DNA from: UBA3839 sp963627995
GTDB taxonomy: Bacteria; Bacteroidota; Bacteroidia; Bacteroidales; Bacteroidaceae
Assembly: GCA_963627995.1 (NCBI GenBank)
Contig: CAVGCV010000003.1
Coordinates: 1 to 64,000 of the forward strand
Direction of reading: 5' to 3'
DNA length: 64,000 bases
Positions within the stretch are counted from its first letter, which is position 1. Each line of letters begins with the position of its first letter. The notes beneath the pieces are model-generated. The model ran no database searches, was not told the origin of the DNA, and was given only the letters and a program-made list of their open reading frames with translations. The position numbers were made by a program, and so were the translations under genes. Shown one piece after another: positions 8,048 through 15,176 of the stretch.

Positions 8048-8745
8048 GTCTCGTCTTTTTCGTTTTTTTTTGTTCCTTCCGTTCGTGCGGCTACACGGCG
8101 GGGGCGTGACTTTTCGCGCCATTCGTCGGCTTCCTCGTCCTTCCCCTCTGCCCGCAGCCTTGCCTCCTGCATCTCGCAGAACTTCGGCCAAGCGACTGCC
8201 CTCTTCCGCGCCTCCTCCCGTTCCGTCTCGCGCTTTTCCTGTTCGCGCCTGTCGTAGGCGTACACCCTTTCTTTGAGGAACGCCCGCAGGGACGTGGTGA
8301 TGATGAGAGGGTCTATCGAGCCGTAGAACCGTCCATAAGTCCCGGACTTGAATTGGTGGAAGAAGAGCATCAGCTCTGTCACTTTCAGAAAGTGGAAGTC
8401 TGTGGCCACCACACTGGCGCAGTCCTCCAGCGGCGTTCCCTGCAGCTTTTCCCTGCATCCGCAGTATTCGGACAGGTTGTAGAGCTGCGCAACAAGCCAC
8501 ATTGTCGGAGCATTGTCGCCATATCCTGCTTTCAGGGCCGCAAGGGTGGGATAGTCGCCGAAGTAACATTCCTCTGCCCGGCCGCAGACCTGCCGCTGGA
8601 AATCGGGATTGAAGGCAGCCAGGAACGCTTCCCTGCTCCCGTACCTACTGACGAGCATCGTCCTCTGCTGCAAGTCTGGCAATGATGGCCGCTGCATCTG
8701 CCGCTCTTGTCGCAGCCGTTGGATTGTTTTGCCTATTTGTTCCAT
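8041..8745 (-). CDS. DUF6633 family phage protein
   Basis: The 234-residue protein has the segment GDYPTLAALKAGYGDNAP followed by MWLVAQLYNLSEYCGC, which I associate with the DUF6633 family of Bacteroidales phages and integrated elements. A Lys/Arg/Glu-rich C-terminal helix follows (about residues 165-234). The listed start (8745) makes it overlap the upstream gene by 101 bases; internal ATGs at 8697 (residue 17) or 8658 (residue 30) give shorter overlaps and keep the conserved part, so the true start may be one of those. Function is unknown; its place among replication and recombination genes suggests a role in DNA metabolism. Confidence 0.65.
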   Translation of the reverse strand: MEQIGKTIQRLRQERQMQRPSLPDLQQRTMLVSRYGSREAFLAAFNPDFQRQVCGRAEECYFGDYPTLAALKAGYGDNAPTMWLVAQLYNLSEYCGCREKLQGTPLEDCASVVATDFHFLKVTELMLFFHQFKSGTYGRFYGSIDPLIITTSLRAFLKERVYAYDRREQEKRETEREEARKRAVAWPKFCEMQEARLRAEGKDEEADEWREKSRPRRVAARTEGTKKNEKDETW

Positions 8746-9370
8746 TGCTGAACTGGTTTTCTTTCGACGCCCATGTGCCCAACCGCCTTTTCACGTCCCA
8801 CGTCTTCTCAAGCTCGAACCGCATTCTGGAGTGTGACTTGTTGGGCTCTGACCAATAGTCGAAGAATGCCCTCACCATTTCTTTGCCGTACACGCCTGCA
8901 AACGGCGCCAAAGTCCTGTAAAAGTCCTCCTTTCTCTCGTCAAGCTTGGCCTGGGGCGCGGAAAAAGAAAGCTCGGCTTTCTTTTTACCCCCTTTAGGGG
9001 GTTTTTCTTTTTTGTCTTTCATAAAGAAAGACTCATTATCACTATCATTATCATTATCACTGTGTGGGGGAACTGCATTTGCTGCATTTGCTGCATTTGC
9101 TGCATTTGCTGCATTTGCTGCATTTGCTTTACCTCGTTGCATAGCTGCAAACGAACGTTTCTCGCTTGTCTGCCTGTACTTCTCGGCGTCCTTGTCAATC
9201 GCGGCTCTCGCAAAGTTGAACGCCAGCATTGCCATCGGTTTGAGGTCGGACAATTTCCCCGAAGTGCCATACTCGATAATGGCCTCGTAAATTTCCAGCC
9301 TCACCTCGTCCGGCAATCCGCTGATTGCGTCTTTCCACTCTCTGCGGAACACGAATGATGTCTTTCCCAT
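8645..9370 (-). CDS. DUF6291 family phage replication-associated protein
   Basis: The start is the ATG at 9368-9370, which overlaps the helicase stop (ATGA); a longer upstream frame lies inside the helicase gene. The 241-residue protein opens with KTSFVFRREWKDAISGLPDE and continues through an AIIEYG / LAFNFARAAIDKD segment, the pattern of DUF6291 and phage replisome-organiser-like N-termini. Residues about 83-98 are an Ala-Asn-Ala repeat encoded by a 9-base tandem repeat. A linker rich in Lys, Gly and Pro and a C-terminal helical domain (FYRTLAPFAGVYGKEMVRAF) follow. The arrangement of an N-terminal DNA-binding-like domain, low-complexity linker and C-terminal helical domain is that of phage replication initiators, which is the inferred role. 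Confidence 0.7.
   Translation of the reverse strand: MGKTSFVFRREWKDAISGLPDEVRLEIYEAIIEYGTSGKLSDLKPMAMLAFNFARAAIDKDAEKYRQTSEKRSFAAMQRGKANAANAANAANAANAANAVPPHSDNDNDSDNESFFMKDKKEKPPKGGKKKAELSFSAPQAKLDERKEDFYRTLAPFAGVYGKEMVRAFFDYWSEPNKSHSRMRFELEKTWDVKRRLGTWASKENQFSNGTNRQNNPTAATRAADAAAIIARLAAEDDARQ
9075..9129. repeat. Nine-base tandem repeat inside the DUF6291 gene
   Basis: The unit TTTGCTGCA recurs about six times without interruption (plus-strand reading), coding Asn-Ala-Ala on the minus strand. Because the unit is a multiple of three, slippage would change the length of the Ala/Asn linker without breaking the frame. Confidence 0.9.
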
Positions 9371-10536
9371 CAGAAAATAATGTTTGTTAGTTGCCTGTTG
9401 TTGGATACCACCGCCCACATGTTCGGCTTTTGCTCGACGAGCTCCAGGTCCTCGACCTTGCCAAACCGATTGAGATTGCCGCACAAGTCCACGACCCACC
9501 CCTTGTCCTTCATGGGGGACGGGCGCATCGCCCTGCCGGCAATCTGGTACCAGAGGGAGAGGGATTTGGTCGGACGCGCCATGACGACGGTGTCCAGCTC
9601 GGGATAGTCGAAGCCCGTTGTCAGCACGCCGACATTCACGACCGCCTTTATCCTCCCGCTCTTGAAATCCTCCAGGATGCGGTCTCTCTCGCCTTTCGGT
9701 GTCTCGCCCGAAACCACTGCGCACCCCTCAATCTCCCTCGCCAGCCGCGCGGCCTCTTCCAAGAACCGGGTGAACACGAGGATTCCGTTCCTCTTCCTTC
9801 CCTTGGGCTGCATGAGCCGCCTCGTGATGCCCACCAGCCACGAATAGAAGTCTGCCCTCCTGTATTCGTCCTGCACGGATTTGTCCGTGTAGTCCGCGCC
9901 CGTTGAATTGTCCTTCAAGTTCCGCTCGTCCCATCGCGGGCAGGGGGTGTAGAAGTAATCCATCTGTGCGAGGAACCCTGCGTTGAGCAGCGCCCGTATC
10001 TGAACATTGTAGATGACCTTTGAGAAGACGCGCGGCCTTGTGCGCGTCAGGAACTTCAGCATCGCGCCAAACGGGCTCGTGGAGAGCCTGTACGGCGTGG
10101 CCGTCAGCCCCAGCACCTTGCAGCCCGTTTCCTTGATGAACTCTTCGTACATCCCGCCCCTGGCGTTGACCAGATGGCACTCGTCGATGACAATCTGGTC
10201 AAAGTGTCGGAAATGGTCGATGTGATGGATTGCGCTGCCGATGGTGGCGAACGTAATGCGGCTTATCCTCTTTGAGTTGAGCGACGCGGAGTAGACGGAG
10301 CAGTCAGTCACGCCGTAACCGCACAGCTTGTCGAAGTTCTGTTGCAGGATTTCCTTGGACGGCTGGAACACAAGCGTGTTGCCTTGCAGCCTGTTGGCGA
10401 TGTCGGCAATGACCAAACTCTTGCCGCTGCCTGTCGGAAGCACCTCTATCGCGTTCGTCCGTGTCTTGCTCTGGAAGAACGCTACGGCGGCATCTGCCGC
10501 CTCCTGCTGGTATGGCCTCAGCTGGTACATGGGCAT
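9370..10536 (-). CDS. Phage superfamily 2 DEAD-box-like helicase
   Basis: The 388-residue protein has the full SF2 set: Q-like motif near RPYQQEA (7-13), Walker A PTGSGKS (34-40), motif II DECH (118-121), motif III LTATPYRL, and a helicase C domain with LVFTRF, the segment VLTTGFDYPELDTVV and motif VI QIAGRAMRPS. The compact size and DECH box place it with the UvrB/ResIII-like helicases common in phage replication modules. It would unwind DNA or remodel structures during phage replication or recombination. It ends in a 1-base overlap with the next gene and begins 9 bases past the NinG stop. Confidence 0.9.
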   Translation of the reverse strand: MPMYQLRPYQQEAADAAVAFFQSKTRTNAIEVLPTGSGKSLVIADIANRLQGNTLVFQPSKEILQQNFDKLCGYGVTDCSVYSASLNSKRISRITFATIGSAIHHIDHFRHFDQIVIDECHLVNARGGMYEEFIKETGCKVLGLTATPYRLSTSPFGAMLKFLTRTRPRVFSKVIYNVQIRALLNAGFLAQMDYFYTPCPRWDERNLKDNSTGADYTDKSVQDEYRRADFYSWLVGITRRLMQPKGRKRNGILVFTRFLEEAARLAREIEGCAVVSGETPKGERDRILEDFKSGRIKAVVNVGVLTTGFDYPELDTVVMARPTKSLSLWYQIAGRAMRPSPMKDKGWVVDLCGNLNRFGKVEDLELVEQKPNMWAVVSNNRQLTNIIF

Positions 10537-10545
10537 GGCTGTTCT

Positions 10546-11004
10546 CTACAATTTTATTCCTTTTTCCTTTTGCAGCATCTCGACACGCGCCCGGTAGTAT
10601 TTTGTCAGCTGCTCAATCTCGAAATGCGAGTATTTGCAGGGCTGGTGCGCTTTCACCTCCAAGAGGGCGAGACTCCGCGCGCCTATCTTCCTGATGAGGT
10701 TCTCCCGGTAGCCGATGAGGTGGTCGGCAGAAAACCTGTTGCAGTAGCGGCATTCGGCATGGCAGTTGTCCTCGTCGAAGCGTGTGCCCATGTGCATGCG
10801 GCTATGGAAGTGTCCGCAGTCCGCCTGTCCTATGGGCTTTATCCTGCCGCACGAGATGCAGCGGAATGTGCCGCCCGGCATCGCGTCGCGCAGGCGGATG
10901 AACCTCGAGAACGCCGTATCAAGTCTATCTACGAGCGTGGAGAGCGCCGGGGATTTCCGCGACGTCTTCTCTGCCGTTCTCTTCTTCTTGATGTAGTATG
11001 GCAT
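10546..11004 (-). CDS. ninG: NinG-like recombination endonuclease
   Basis: The ATG at 11002-11004 was chosen because the longer frame would run through the tRNA-derived element at 11021-11064. The 152-residue protein has FRCISCGR (Cys49, Cys52), ADCGHFHSR (Cys63, His65), and FDEDNCHAECRYCNRF (Cys81, Cys85, Cys88), the cysteine-histidine pattern of phage lambda NinG (Rap), a Holliday-junction endonuclease, followed by an HNH-like basic region. With NinB, ERF and the exonuclease it forms a phage homologous-recombination set. Confidence 0.85.
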   Translation of the reverse strand: MPYYIKKKRTAEKTSRKSPALSTLVDRLDTAFSRFIRLRDAMPGGTFRCISCGRIKPIGQADCGHFHSRMHMGTRFDEDNCHAECRYCNRFSADHLIGYRENLIRKIGARSLALLEVKAHQPCKYSHFEIEQLTKYYRARVEMLQKEKGIKL

Positions 11005-11020
11005 GTTGTTCTGATATTTG

Positions 11021-11064
11021 TGGGCATGACGGAATCGAACCGTCCCTACCGCCGAGGATGCCCA
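11021..11064 (-). ncRNA. tRNA-derived acceptor/T-arm minihelix
   Basis: On the minus strand TGGGCAT pairs perfectly with ATGCCCA as a 7-bp acceptor-like stem; next to it, GACGG and CCGTC enclose TTCGATT, a canonical T-arm including the tRNA B-box sequence GGTTCGATTCC. Only 13 bases (CCTCGGCGGTAGG) join the 5' acceptor strand to the T-arm, so D and anticodon arms are missing. It is 44 bases long and lies in the short gap between the ninG and ninB homologues. It is either a tRNA gene that lost its middle or a deliberate mini-tRNA. Confidence 0.6.
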
Positions 11065-11147
11065 TATTCCTGCCACCTTCACAGGCCGCAGGAACCAATC
11101 AAGAAAAATTATTGAACATGAGAGCCCAACAATAATCCTCAATGGAC

Positions 11148-11585
11148 CTAAAGGTAGGTCTTGTACCGCTCCACCTCAATCTGCATTGCCGCGATTTCGG
11201 CCTCGTTCGTCGGCTCCGGGATGTAAATCCCCGCCTCGCCTGCCGACCAGCTGCGGAACCGCTCGATGGAGAGGTTCATTTCGTCCGTCCGCAGGTCTGC
11301 CGAGCTTCTGACGTACCTCACGCGCCCGAGGAACGCGTCCTGCCTCTCGCCGATGAAGAGGTCGGGATTGCAGAGCTTCTTGTAGTACTGCTGCTTTACC
11401 CATTCCAGCGTGTTGCCCGTCTGGCTGGCGAAGAAGCCGAGGCACAGATGCAGATAGCTGTTCTGGGACAGTGTGCGCTTTGGCTTCTTTTCCGTCAGCT
11501 CTATCGCGCACCCCCTCTTGGCAAGCATCTCCAGCCTTGCCCTTGCGTTCTGCACGTCGAGCGGATTCCTCAGGTCGTACAGCAT
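11148..11585 (-). CDS. ninB: NinB-like recombination protein
   Basis: The ATG at 11583-11585 starts a 145-residue protein; upstream parts of the frame overlap the SSB-like gene. Residues about 35-60 (KRTLSQNSYLHLCLGFFA), the segment RVRYVRSSADLRTDEMN and the end AGIYIPEPTNEAEIAAM match the pattern of phage lambda NinB (Orf): a Q-N-x-Y helix, a Ser/Thr-Ala-Leu-Thr-x-x-E-M motif and a closing L-P-x-P-like segment. NinB binds single-stranded DNA and SSB and substitutes for RecFOR functions. The gene for the phage SSB-like protein lies immediately upstream, and the stop-to-start gap is 4 bases. Confidence 0.75.
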   Translation of the reverse strand: MLYDLRNPLDVQNARARLEMLAKRGCAIELTEKKPKRTLSQNSYLHLCLGFFASQTGNTLEWVKQQYYKKLCNPDLFIGERQDAFLGRVRYVRSSADLRTDEMNLSIERFRSWSAGEAGIYIPEPTNEAEIAAMQIEVERYKTYL

Positions 11586-11589
11586 GGGG

Positions 11590-12081
11590 TCAGAATGGCA
11601 GCCCGTTGCCGGCGGCCTGCTGCGGCTGGGCGGATTGCGGAGGGTACTGCGGAGGGTTCTGCGGCGCTTGCTGCGAGTAGTAGCCCTGTTGGGGTTGGCA
11701 GGAAGGTTGAGGAGGATATTGCGGCTGTGGAGCGCAGGCAGGTTGCGGTTGAACCTGCCCGGCCACAAGCGGCTCGATGCGGAAGCCCCGCAGGGAAGTG
11801 AAGAACTTTTCCTCCTGCGTGTTGCGGTCGGTGTACTTCACGCCCGATATGTCGAAGCGAATCCTCACCCTGTCGCCCTGCCTGAACCTGTCGAGCTCCG
11901 CGCACCCCCTGTTCGCGAAGTCGAACGTGGGGTAGTTCGGCTCGAACTCTTCGCCCGTGTTCTGGTCGAACCGCTTTTGGACGAGGGTGACGGAACGGCG
12001 CTGCAGCGTGCCGCCGCTCCTTGTGCTGATGTTTTCGGTCGCGCCAATCCTGTACACGTTGCCGATGATTTCGTAAGCCAT
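11590..12081 (-). CDS. DUF3127 family SSB-like protein
   Basis: The 163-residue protein has an N-terminal OB-fold-like half (MAYEIIGNVYRIGATENIST, then FEPNYPTFDFANRGC and GDRVRIRFDISGVKY, about residues 1-95) of the DUF3127 family. A long Pro/Gln/Tyr linker follows (about 105-157), and the protein ends GNGLPF. The flexible linker with a short acidic or hydrophobic L-P-F tip copies the arrangement of bacterial single-stranded DNA-binding proteins, whose I-P-F tail recruits partners. The gene lies between the RecB-type exonuclease and NinB, so a role as phage SSB is likely but inferred. Confidence 0.75.
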   Translation of the reverse strand: MAYEIIGNVYRIGATENISTRSGGTLQRRSVTLVQKRFDQNTGEEFEPNYPTFDFANRGCAELDRFRQGDRVRIRFDISGVKYTDRNTQEEKFFTSLRGFRIEPLVAGQVQPQPACAPQPQYPPQPSCQPQQGYYSQQAPQNPPQYPPQSAQPQQAAGNGLPF

Positions 12082-12084
12082 GTT

Positions 12085-12975
12085 CTATCTGATTGTCAGT
12101 TTGAGTGATTCCTTTGTCGTCGTGGCCGTGGTGTACTGCCCGTAGATGTCCGCGTGCTCCGCCTTGAACCTCTTGCTGTCGAAGGTCTCGCGCAGCGAGG
12201 GGGCCACCCTCGTGATGAGGACGTTGCCCGTGTCGAAGGTCTTGTCGTTGTTCTCCACCATCCTTGCGAGGATTTCGGACTTGATGGCGTCGTATTCCTC
12301 CGTCAGCTCCCTGATCCGCCTGCCGATGGCGCAGAGCGCCGCCTCGTTCTTGGCGATGTAGTCGGGAAAGGCGGGGGAGTAGTCGAATGCCGCGTCTCTC
12401 TGGTCGGCCTCAATGAGTGCCCTTACCTCTGCGTCCGAATGCCGCTCCACCTCTATGAGCTGGGCGATGTCGCCGCGCAGCCATACGGCGAGCAGCCTGC
12501 GCACCCTGACGTGGGGGTTGTTCTTCTCGAAAAAGTGCGCGCAGACGGACAGCTGCCACGACACGCTCTCCTTGTCGAGCCTGCTCGTGGTCTTGTAGTC
12601 GGCCAGCTCCACGATGTTGTCCTCCGCCTCGTAGACCGCGTCGATGTTGGTGGCGTAGTGCTCGAGGTCGCTCACCGTGTACTCGCTCTCGAGGAACTTC
12701 AGGCCGTTGGCCTCTTTCAGCCGGACGTAGTTCCTGCCCTCCTCGGTCGAGGGCTCCACGCCGAGCGTCTCGTGCAGCTCGATGTCCTCGTGCACGTTCG
12801 AGCCGCGCTCCGCCGCGCGGCGGAGGATGTGCCGCGGGATGCCCTTGTACTTGTCGGGGAACAGCCGGCGGATGAGCGTGCCCGTGATGCCGCTGTACAC
12901 GTCGCCCGTCTCGGTGTTGGTGTAGGTGTGCCGCTCTTGGTCGAACTGCACGGGGATGGGGTTCAGCCTTGTCAT
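12085..12975 (-). CDS. Phage RecB/Cas4-type exonuclease (PD-(D/E)XK)
   Basis: The 296-residue protein carries a RecB-family nuclease signature: His62 in RGSNVHEDIE, acidic residues around 97-98 (LESEY), Asp112 in NIDAVYEAED, then Asp126-Tyr-Lys128 in ELADYKTTS, with QLSVCAHFF behind as the motif with the conserved Gln. The length fits phage exonucleases that pair with a single-strand annealing protein; the ERF homologue is the neighbouring gene 18 bases upstream. Together they would resect ends and anneal strands, as lambda Exo and Beta or P22 Erf do. Confidence 0.85.
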   Translation of the reverse strand: MTRLNPIPVQFDQERHTYTNTETGDVYSGITGTLIRRLFPDKYKGIPRHILRRAAERGSNVHEDIELHETLGVEPSTEEGRNYVRLKEANGLKFLESEYTVSDLEHYATNIDAVYEAEDNIVELADYKTTSRLDKESVSWQLSVCAHFFEKNNPHVRVRRLLAVWLRGDIAQLIEVERHSDAEVRALIEADQRDAAFDYSPAFPDYIAKNEAALCAIGRRIRELTEEYDAIKSEILARMVENNDKTFDTGNVLITRVAPSLRETFDSKRFKAEHADIYGQYTTATTTKESLKLTIR

Positions 12976-12993
12976 GTCGCCTGTCGCTTTTGG

Positions 12994-13650
12994 TTACTTC
13001 TCGTTCGAGTTGCGGATGCCGAGCGCCTTGCGCCTGGCCGTGAGGGCCTCGATGAACGCCCGCATGGCGTGGAGCGAGGGGTTGTCGTTGTATATGCGCG
13101 CGAGGTCTTCTTTCGTCGCCGCCTGCTGGATGTCCGGGGCCGCGTACCACTGGAAGATTTCCTCCGGCGTCATCTCGCCGCCCTGCGCCTGCCGCGGCGC
13201 GTGCCCCACGGACGTGCCGAGGGCGTCGGCGTCCTTGGCGTCGTCGATGGCGAACAGGCCGTTGAGGGCGTACTTGCGGGCGTAGGAGCTGGCCGCGCCC
13301 GTGACTTGGCTCGCGTCCATGCCCGCCTTGGCCACCTCCTCGCGCGCCGACGCCTTCACGCTGAACCTTTCGCCCGCGGAATTGATGATTGTCGCCGTAG
13401 CCTCGATGTAGACCCTCGTGCCGCTGTAGGAGCTGGCCGTGCCTTTCTTCGTGTCCTGGGCGCTGTGGGTGTAGGCCGCGCCCACCTCCCTCACCTCGTC
13501 GCTCAGAAGGAGCACGCATCCGTGCTTCCTCAGCAGGGGCTTCACGGCCGCGAGGATGTCCTCGCAGGAGCGGTACCTGTACTTGCCGAACGCGTTGTAC
13601 TGCCCCTTGGGGGCGTTGAGCGTACCTTGGATTTCGATTAGCTCTTTCAT
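12994..13650 (-). CDS. erf: ERF-family single-strand annealing protein
   Basis: The 218-residue protein has the Essential Recombination Function layout: KYRYRSCEDILAAVKPLLRK at residues about 23-42, a central strand-rich part (RVYIEATATIINSAGERFSV) and the family signature TGAASSYARKYALNGLFAID near residues 120-139, where G-A-A-x-S-Y-A-R-K-Y is the hallmark. The C-terminal tail is charged and probably flexible. It should form rings that anneal complementary strands in phage recombination and circularisation, working with the exonuclease encoded next. Confidence 0.9.
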   Translation of the reverse strand: MKELIEIQGTLNAPKGQYNAFGKYRYRSCEDILAAVKPLLRKHGCVLLLSDEVREVGAAYTHSAQDTKKGTASSYSGTRVYIEATATIINSAGERFSVKASAREEVAKAGMDASQVTGAASSYARKYALNGLFAIDDAKDADALGTSVGHAPRQAQGGEMTPEEIFQWYAAPDIQQAATKEDLARIYNDNPSLHAMRAFIEALTARRKALGIRNSNEK

Positions 13651-13653
13651 GTC

Positions 13654-13962
13654 TCAATTGTCTTGATTGTTGCACATTTCTTTCAGCTTCATGGAGCTGA
13701 TGAGGCTCTTGATGTCCGACAGCGAGTACCACGCGGCCGCGTTCTGGCGGCCGCCGCTCTTGGTTCTCGTGAGCAGCCCCGCGTCCACCCACTTGCGGAG
13801 CATGGCGGGACGGTACCCGTACCGGGCGATGTACCGCTTTGCGTCCGCCTGCCTGATGCGGTCGGAGAGGGGGTCGGCGTGCCTGATGTAGCTCTGCACC
13901 CCCGCGTCCACCGCCTGCTTCGTCCAGTCGAAGAGCTGCTGGAGCGATATTTCCATGTACAT
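13654..13962 (-). CDS. Small DNA-binding protein, excisionase-like
   Basis: Two ATGs (13960-13962 and 13954-13956) can start this 100-102 residue protein; the longer in-frame extension runs into the small membrane-protein gene. The centre, ADAKRYIARYGYRPAMLRKW followed by VDAGLLTRTKSGGRQNAAAW, resembles a MerR/excisionase winged helix, in which a short recognition helix is followed by a wing carrying TRTKSG and an A-x-x-Y-S-L-S-D-I helix. Such proteins are often excisionases or small regulators. It is followed within 4 bases by the ERF gene. Confidence 0.6.
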   Translation of the reverse strand: MYMEISLQQLFDWTKQAVDAGVQSYIRHADPLSDRIRQADAKRYIARYGYRPAMLRKWVDAGLLTRTKSGGRQNAAAWYSLSDIKSLISSMKLKEMCNNQDN

Positions 13963-13982
13963 GGGCCTCTTGGTCTTGGTGG

Positions 13983-14135
13983 TTAGTCGAACCTGTGGAA
14001 CACCCAGGCCATCGCCGCGCCCGCCGCGCACGTGCCGTAGTGCCACCACGCGCCCCATCCGACGGCGCACGCCAGGGAGGAGGCGGCCAGCAGCGCGCAC
14101 GCGACCGCGAGGGGGTTTCTCATGAACTTGCCCAT
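13983..14135 (-). CDS. Small phage membrane protein (50 aa)
   Basis: This minus-strand gene runs from ATG 14133-14135 to TAA 13983-13985. The product starts MGKFMRNPLAVACALLAASS and continues through a second hydrophobic, Trp-rich part (VGWGAWWHYG and AAGAAMAWVF) to HRFD. One long or two short membrane spans are predicted. Its start lies one base from the stop of the upstream gene, which supports it as real. Possible roles include a small inner-membrane exclusion protein; there is no evidence for holin function, since it sits among early genes. Confidence 0.6.
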   Translation of the reverse strand: MGKFMRNPLAVACALLAASSLACAVGWGAWWHYGTCAAGAAMAWVFHRFD

Positions 14136-14136
14136 G

Positions 14137-14469
14137 CTACGCCGCGTTCAGGAAGTCCTCGCACTCTTTCTCGAAGTCCGCCGGCACCGCGGCCTCTTCC
14201 TCGCTGCCGGAGCCCTCGTCGTAGATTCTCGCCGTGAGCCCCACGCTCGCCTCCCGCAGGGTCTCGACGTACGCGCCCGTGCCGTTCATGTAGCCGCAGC
14301 GGTAGTCGTCCTCGACGTAGCCGTCCAGCTCGAGCCAGCCCCGCGCGTTGACGGTGAGCCTCTCGTCAATGGCGACCTCGATGTCGAAGACGCCGCCCTC
14401 TTCGTGTATGTCCGCGAGCGCGACAAGCACCTTGTCGCGCTGCTCTCTCGTCAGCTCTATCGTCCTCAT
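14137..14469 (-). CDS. Hypothetical acidic phage protein (110 aa)
   Basis: The protein starts MRTIELTREQRDKVLVALAD and is strongly acidic, with FDIEVAIDERLTVNARGWLE in the middle and an EEEAA/EKECEDF tail. The middle looks like small beta-rich proteins with the E-L-D-G-Y-V-E-D-D-Y-R-C-G-Y pattern that recur in Bacteroidales mobile elements. No signal peptide or catalytic residues are visible. It is the second gene of the early leftward operon. The function is unknown; small acidic early phage proteins are sometimes anti-defence DNA mimics, which is only a possibility. Confidence 0.65.
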   Translation of the reverse strand: MRTIELTREQRDKVLVALADIHEEGGVFDIEVAIDERLTVNARGWLELDGYVEDDYRCGYMNGTGAYVETLREASVGLTARIYDEGSGSEEEAAVPADFEKECEDFLNAA

Positions 14470-14476
14470 GCCGTTC

Positions 14477-14671
14477 CTACCTTATCCGGGTTATCACCTG
14501 CTCGCCCGTCTTGGTGGTCGTGCTGAAGACGTAGCCTTTCTCCTTGAGCTCGCAGCAGGTCTTGATGACCGTCTGCCTGCTGTACCTCTCCGGGGCGATG
14601 CGGGTCTCGCCCACCGACATCGCGGTCAGCGCGTCGGAAAGGTTCGCCGTCGTAAGTCGTTTGATTTCCAT
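14477..14671 (-). CDS. First gene of the early operon, small winged-helix-like protein
   Basis: The 64-residue protein starts MEIKRLTTANLSDALTAMSV and ends YVFSTTTKTGEQVITRIR. The order of helix, helix (SRQTVIKTCCELKEKG) and beta hairpin (YVFSTTTKTGEQVITRI) looks like a miniature winged helix. It is the first gene behind the leftward promoter at 14711-14718 and faces the repressor gene across the operator, the place of a Cro or early regulator. I do not recognise the family. Confidence 0.65.
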   Translation of the reverse strand: MEIKRLTTANLSDALTAMSVGETRIAPERYSRQTVIKTCCELKEKGYVFSTTTKTGEQVITRIR

Positions 14672-14710
14672 GTCTTGTCGTTTTAATTACTTTTCCGTAA
14701 CTTCATGGCG

Positions 14711-14718
14711 CAAAGATA
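14711..14718 (-). promoter_or_regulatory. -7 box of the phage early leftward promoter
   Basis: TATCTTTG on the minus strand matches the Bacteroidetes consensus TAnnTTTG exactly and lies 40 bases before the first early gene. The palindromic operator touches its upstream edge, so repressor binding would cover the -33 region. Confidence 0.7.
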
Positions 14719-14752
14719 CGCATTTGCTTATTACTTGATAAGCATTTGCGTA
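14717..14752. promoter_or_regulatory. Probable repressor operator
   Basis: TACGCATTTGCTTAT (14717-14731) and ATAAGCATTTGCGTA (14738-14752) form an imperfect inverted repeat, mismatched only in the central TTT/AAA, around a 6-base spacer. Each arm also contains the same GCATTTGC in direct orientation. It sits between the divergent repressor and early genes and abuts the leftward -7 box. Confidence 0.7.
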
Positions 14753-14795
14753 AAATATTTATACAATTAACATTTATTAACAAAGTGATTTGAGC

Positions 14796-15176
14796 ATGGA
14801 AACGATTAACGACCGAATGGAAATGCTTGTCAATCAGAAATTTGGCGGCAACAAGGCGGCTTTTGCAAAGGCTATCAATCTGTCACCAACTATGATGTCA
14901 AGCTATCTTGGCAACAAGCGTCGCAGCAAGCCTTCGGTGGACATGGTGGCGAAAATCATCCGGGTGCTTGATGTGGATGCCCGGTGGCTGATAACGGGGG
15001 AGAGCGACGGCAAGGTGGGGAACGCGGTTGAGACGAGCGGCGACTTCAGCCCCGCGTCGATGAACGGCGACGTGTCGGTGGGCGCGGACGCCGTGCTGGC
15101 AGAGCGCGTGAGGTCGCTGGAAGCATTGTTGGCCGAGAAGGAGCGGCTGATTAAGGTCTTGATGGAGAGGAAATGA
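14796..15176 (+). CDS. Phage C1-type repressor with C-terminal coiled coil
   Basis: The ATG at 14796 (METINDRM) is preferred over an in-frame TTG two codons earlier. The 126-residue protein has an N-terminal Cro/C1 helix-turn-helix: NKAAFAKAINLSPTMMSSYL (about 20-39), with recognition helix PTMMSSYLGNKR, and the helix MVAKIIRVLDVDARWLITGE, the usual phage pattern ending W-L-x-T-G-E. A polar linker leads to a leucine-zipper-like helix, LAERVRSLEALLAEKERLIK, for dimerisation. There is no LexA-type peptidase domain. It is the only rightward phage gene here and faces the early operon across the operator, so it is the likely lysogeny repressor. Confidence 0.85.
   Translation: METINDRMEMLVNQKFGGNKAAFAKAINLSPTMMSSYLGNKRRSKPSVDMVAKIIRVLDVDARWLITGESDGKVGNAVETSGDFSPASMNGDVSVGADAVLAERVRSLEALLAEKERLIKVLMERK

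Noticed and set aside
8645..9724. 359-residue version of the DUF6291 protein
   Set aside because: The first 118 codons run inside the helicase gene in another frame; the ATG at 9370 overlaps the helicase stop in the usual ATGA way.
11021..11105. A complete tRNA gene at the minihelix
   Set aside because: The only partner for the 3' acceptor strand is 44 bases away, leaving no room for D and anticodon arms; extending upstream gives no alternative acceptor pairing.
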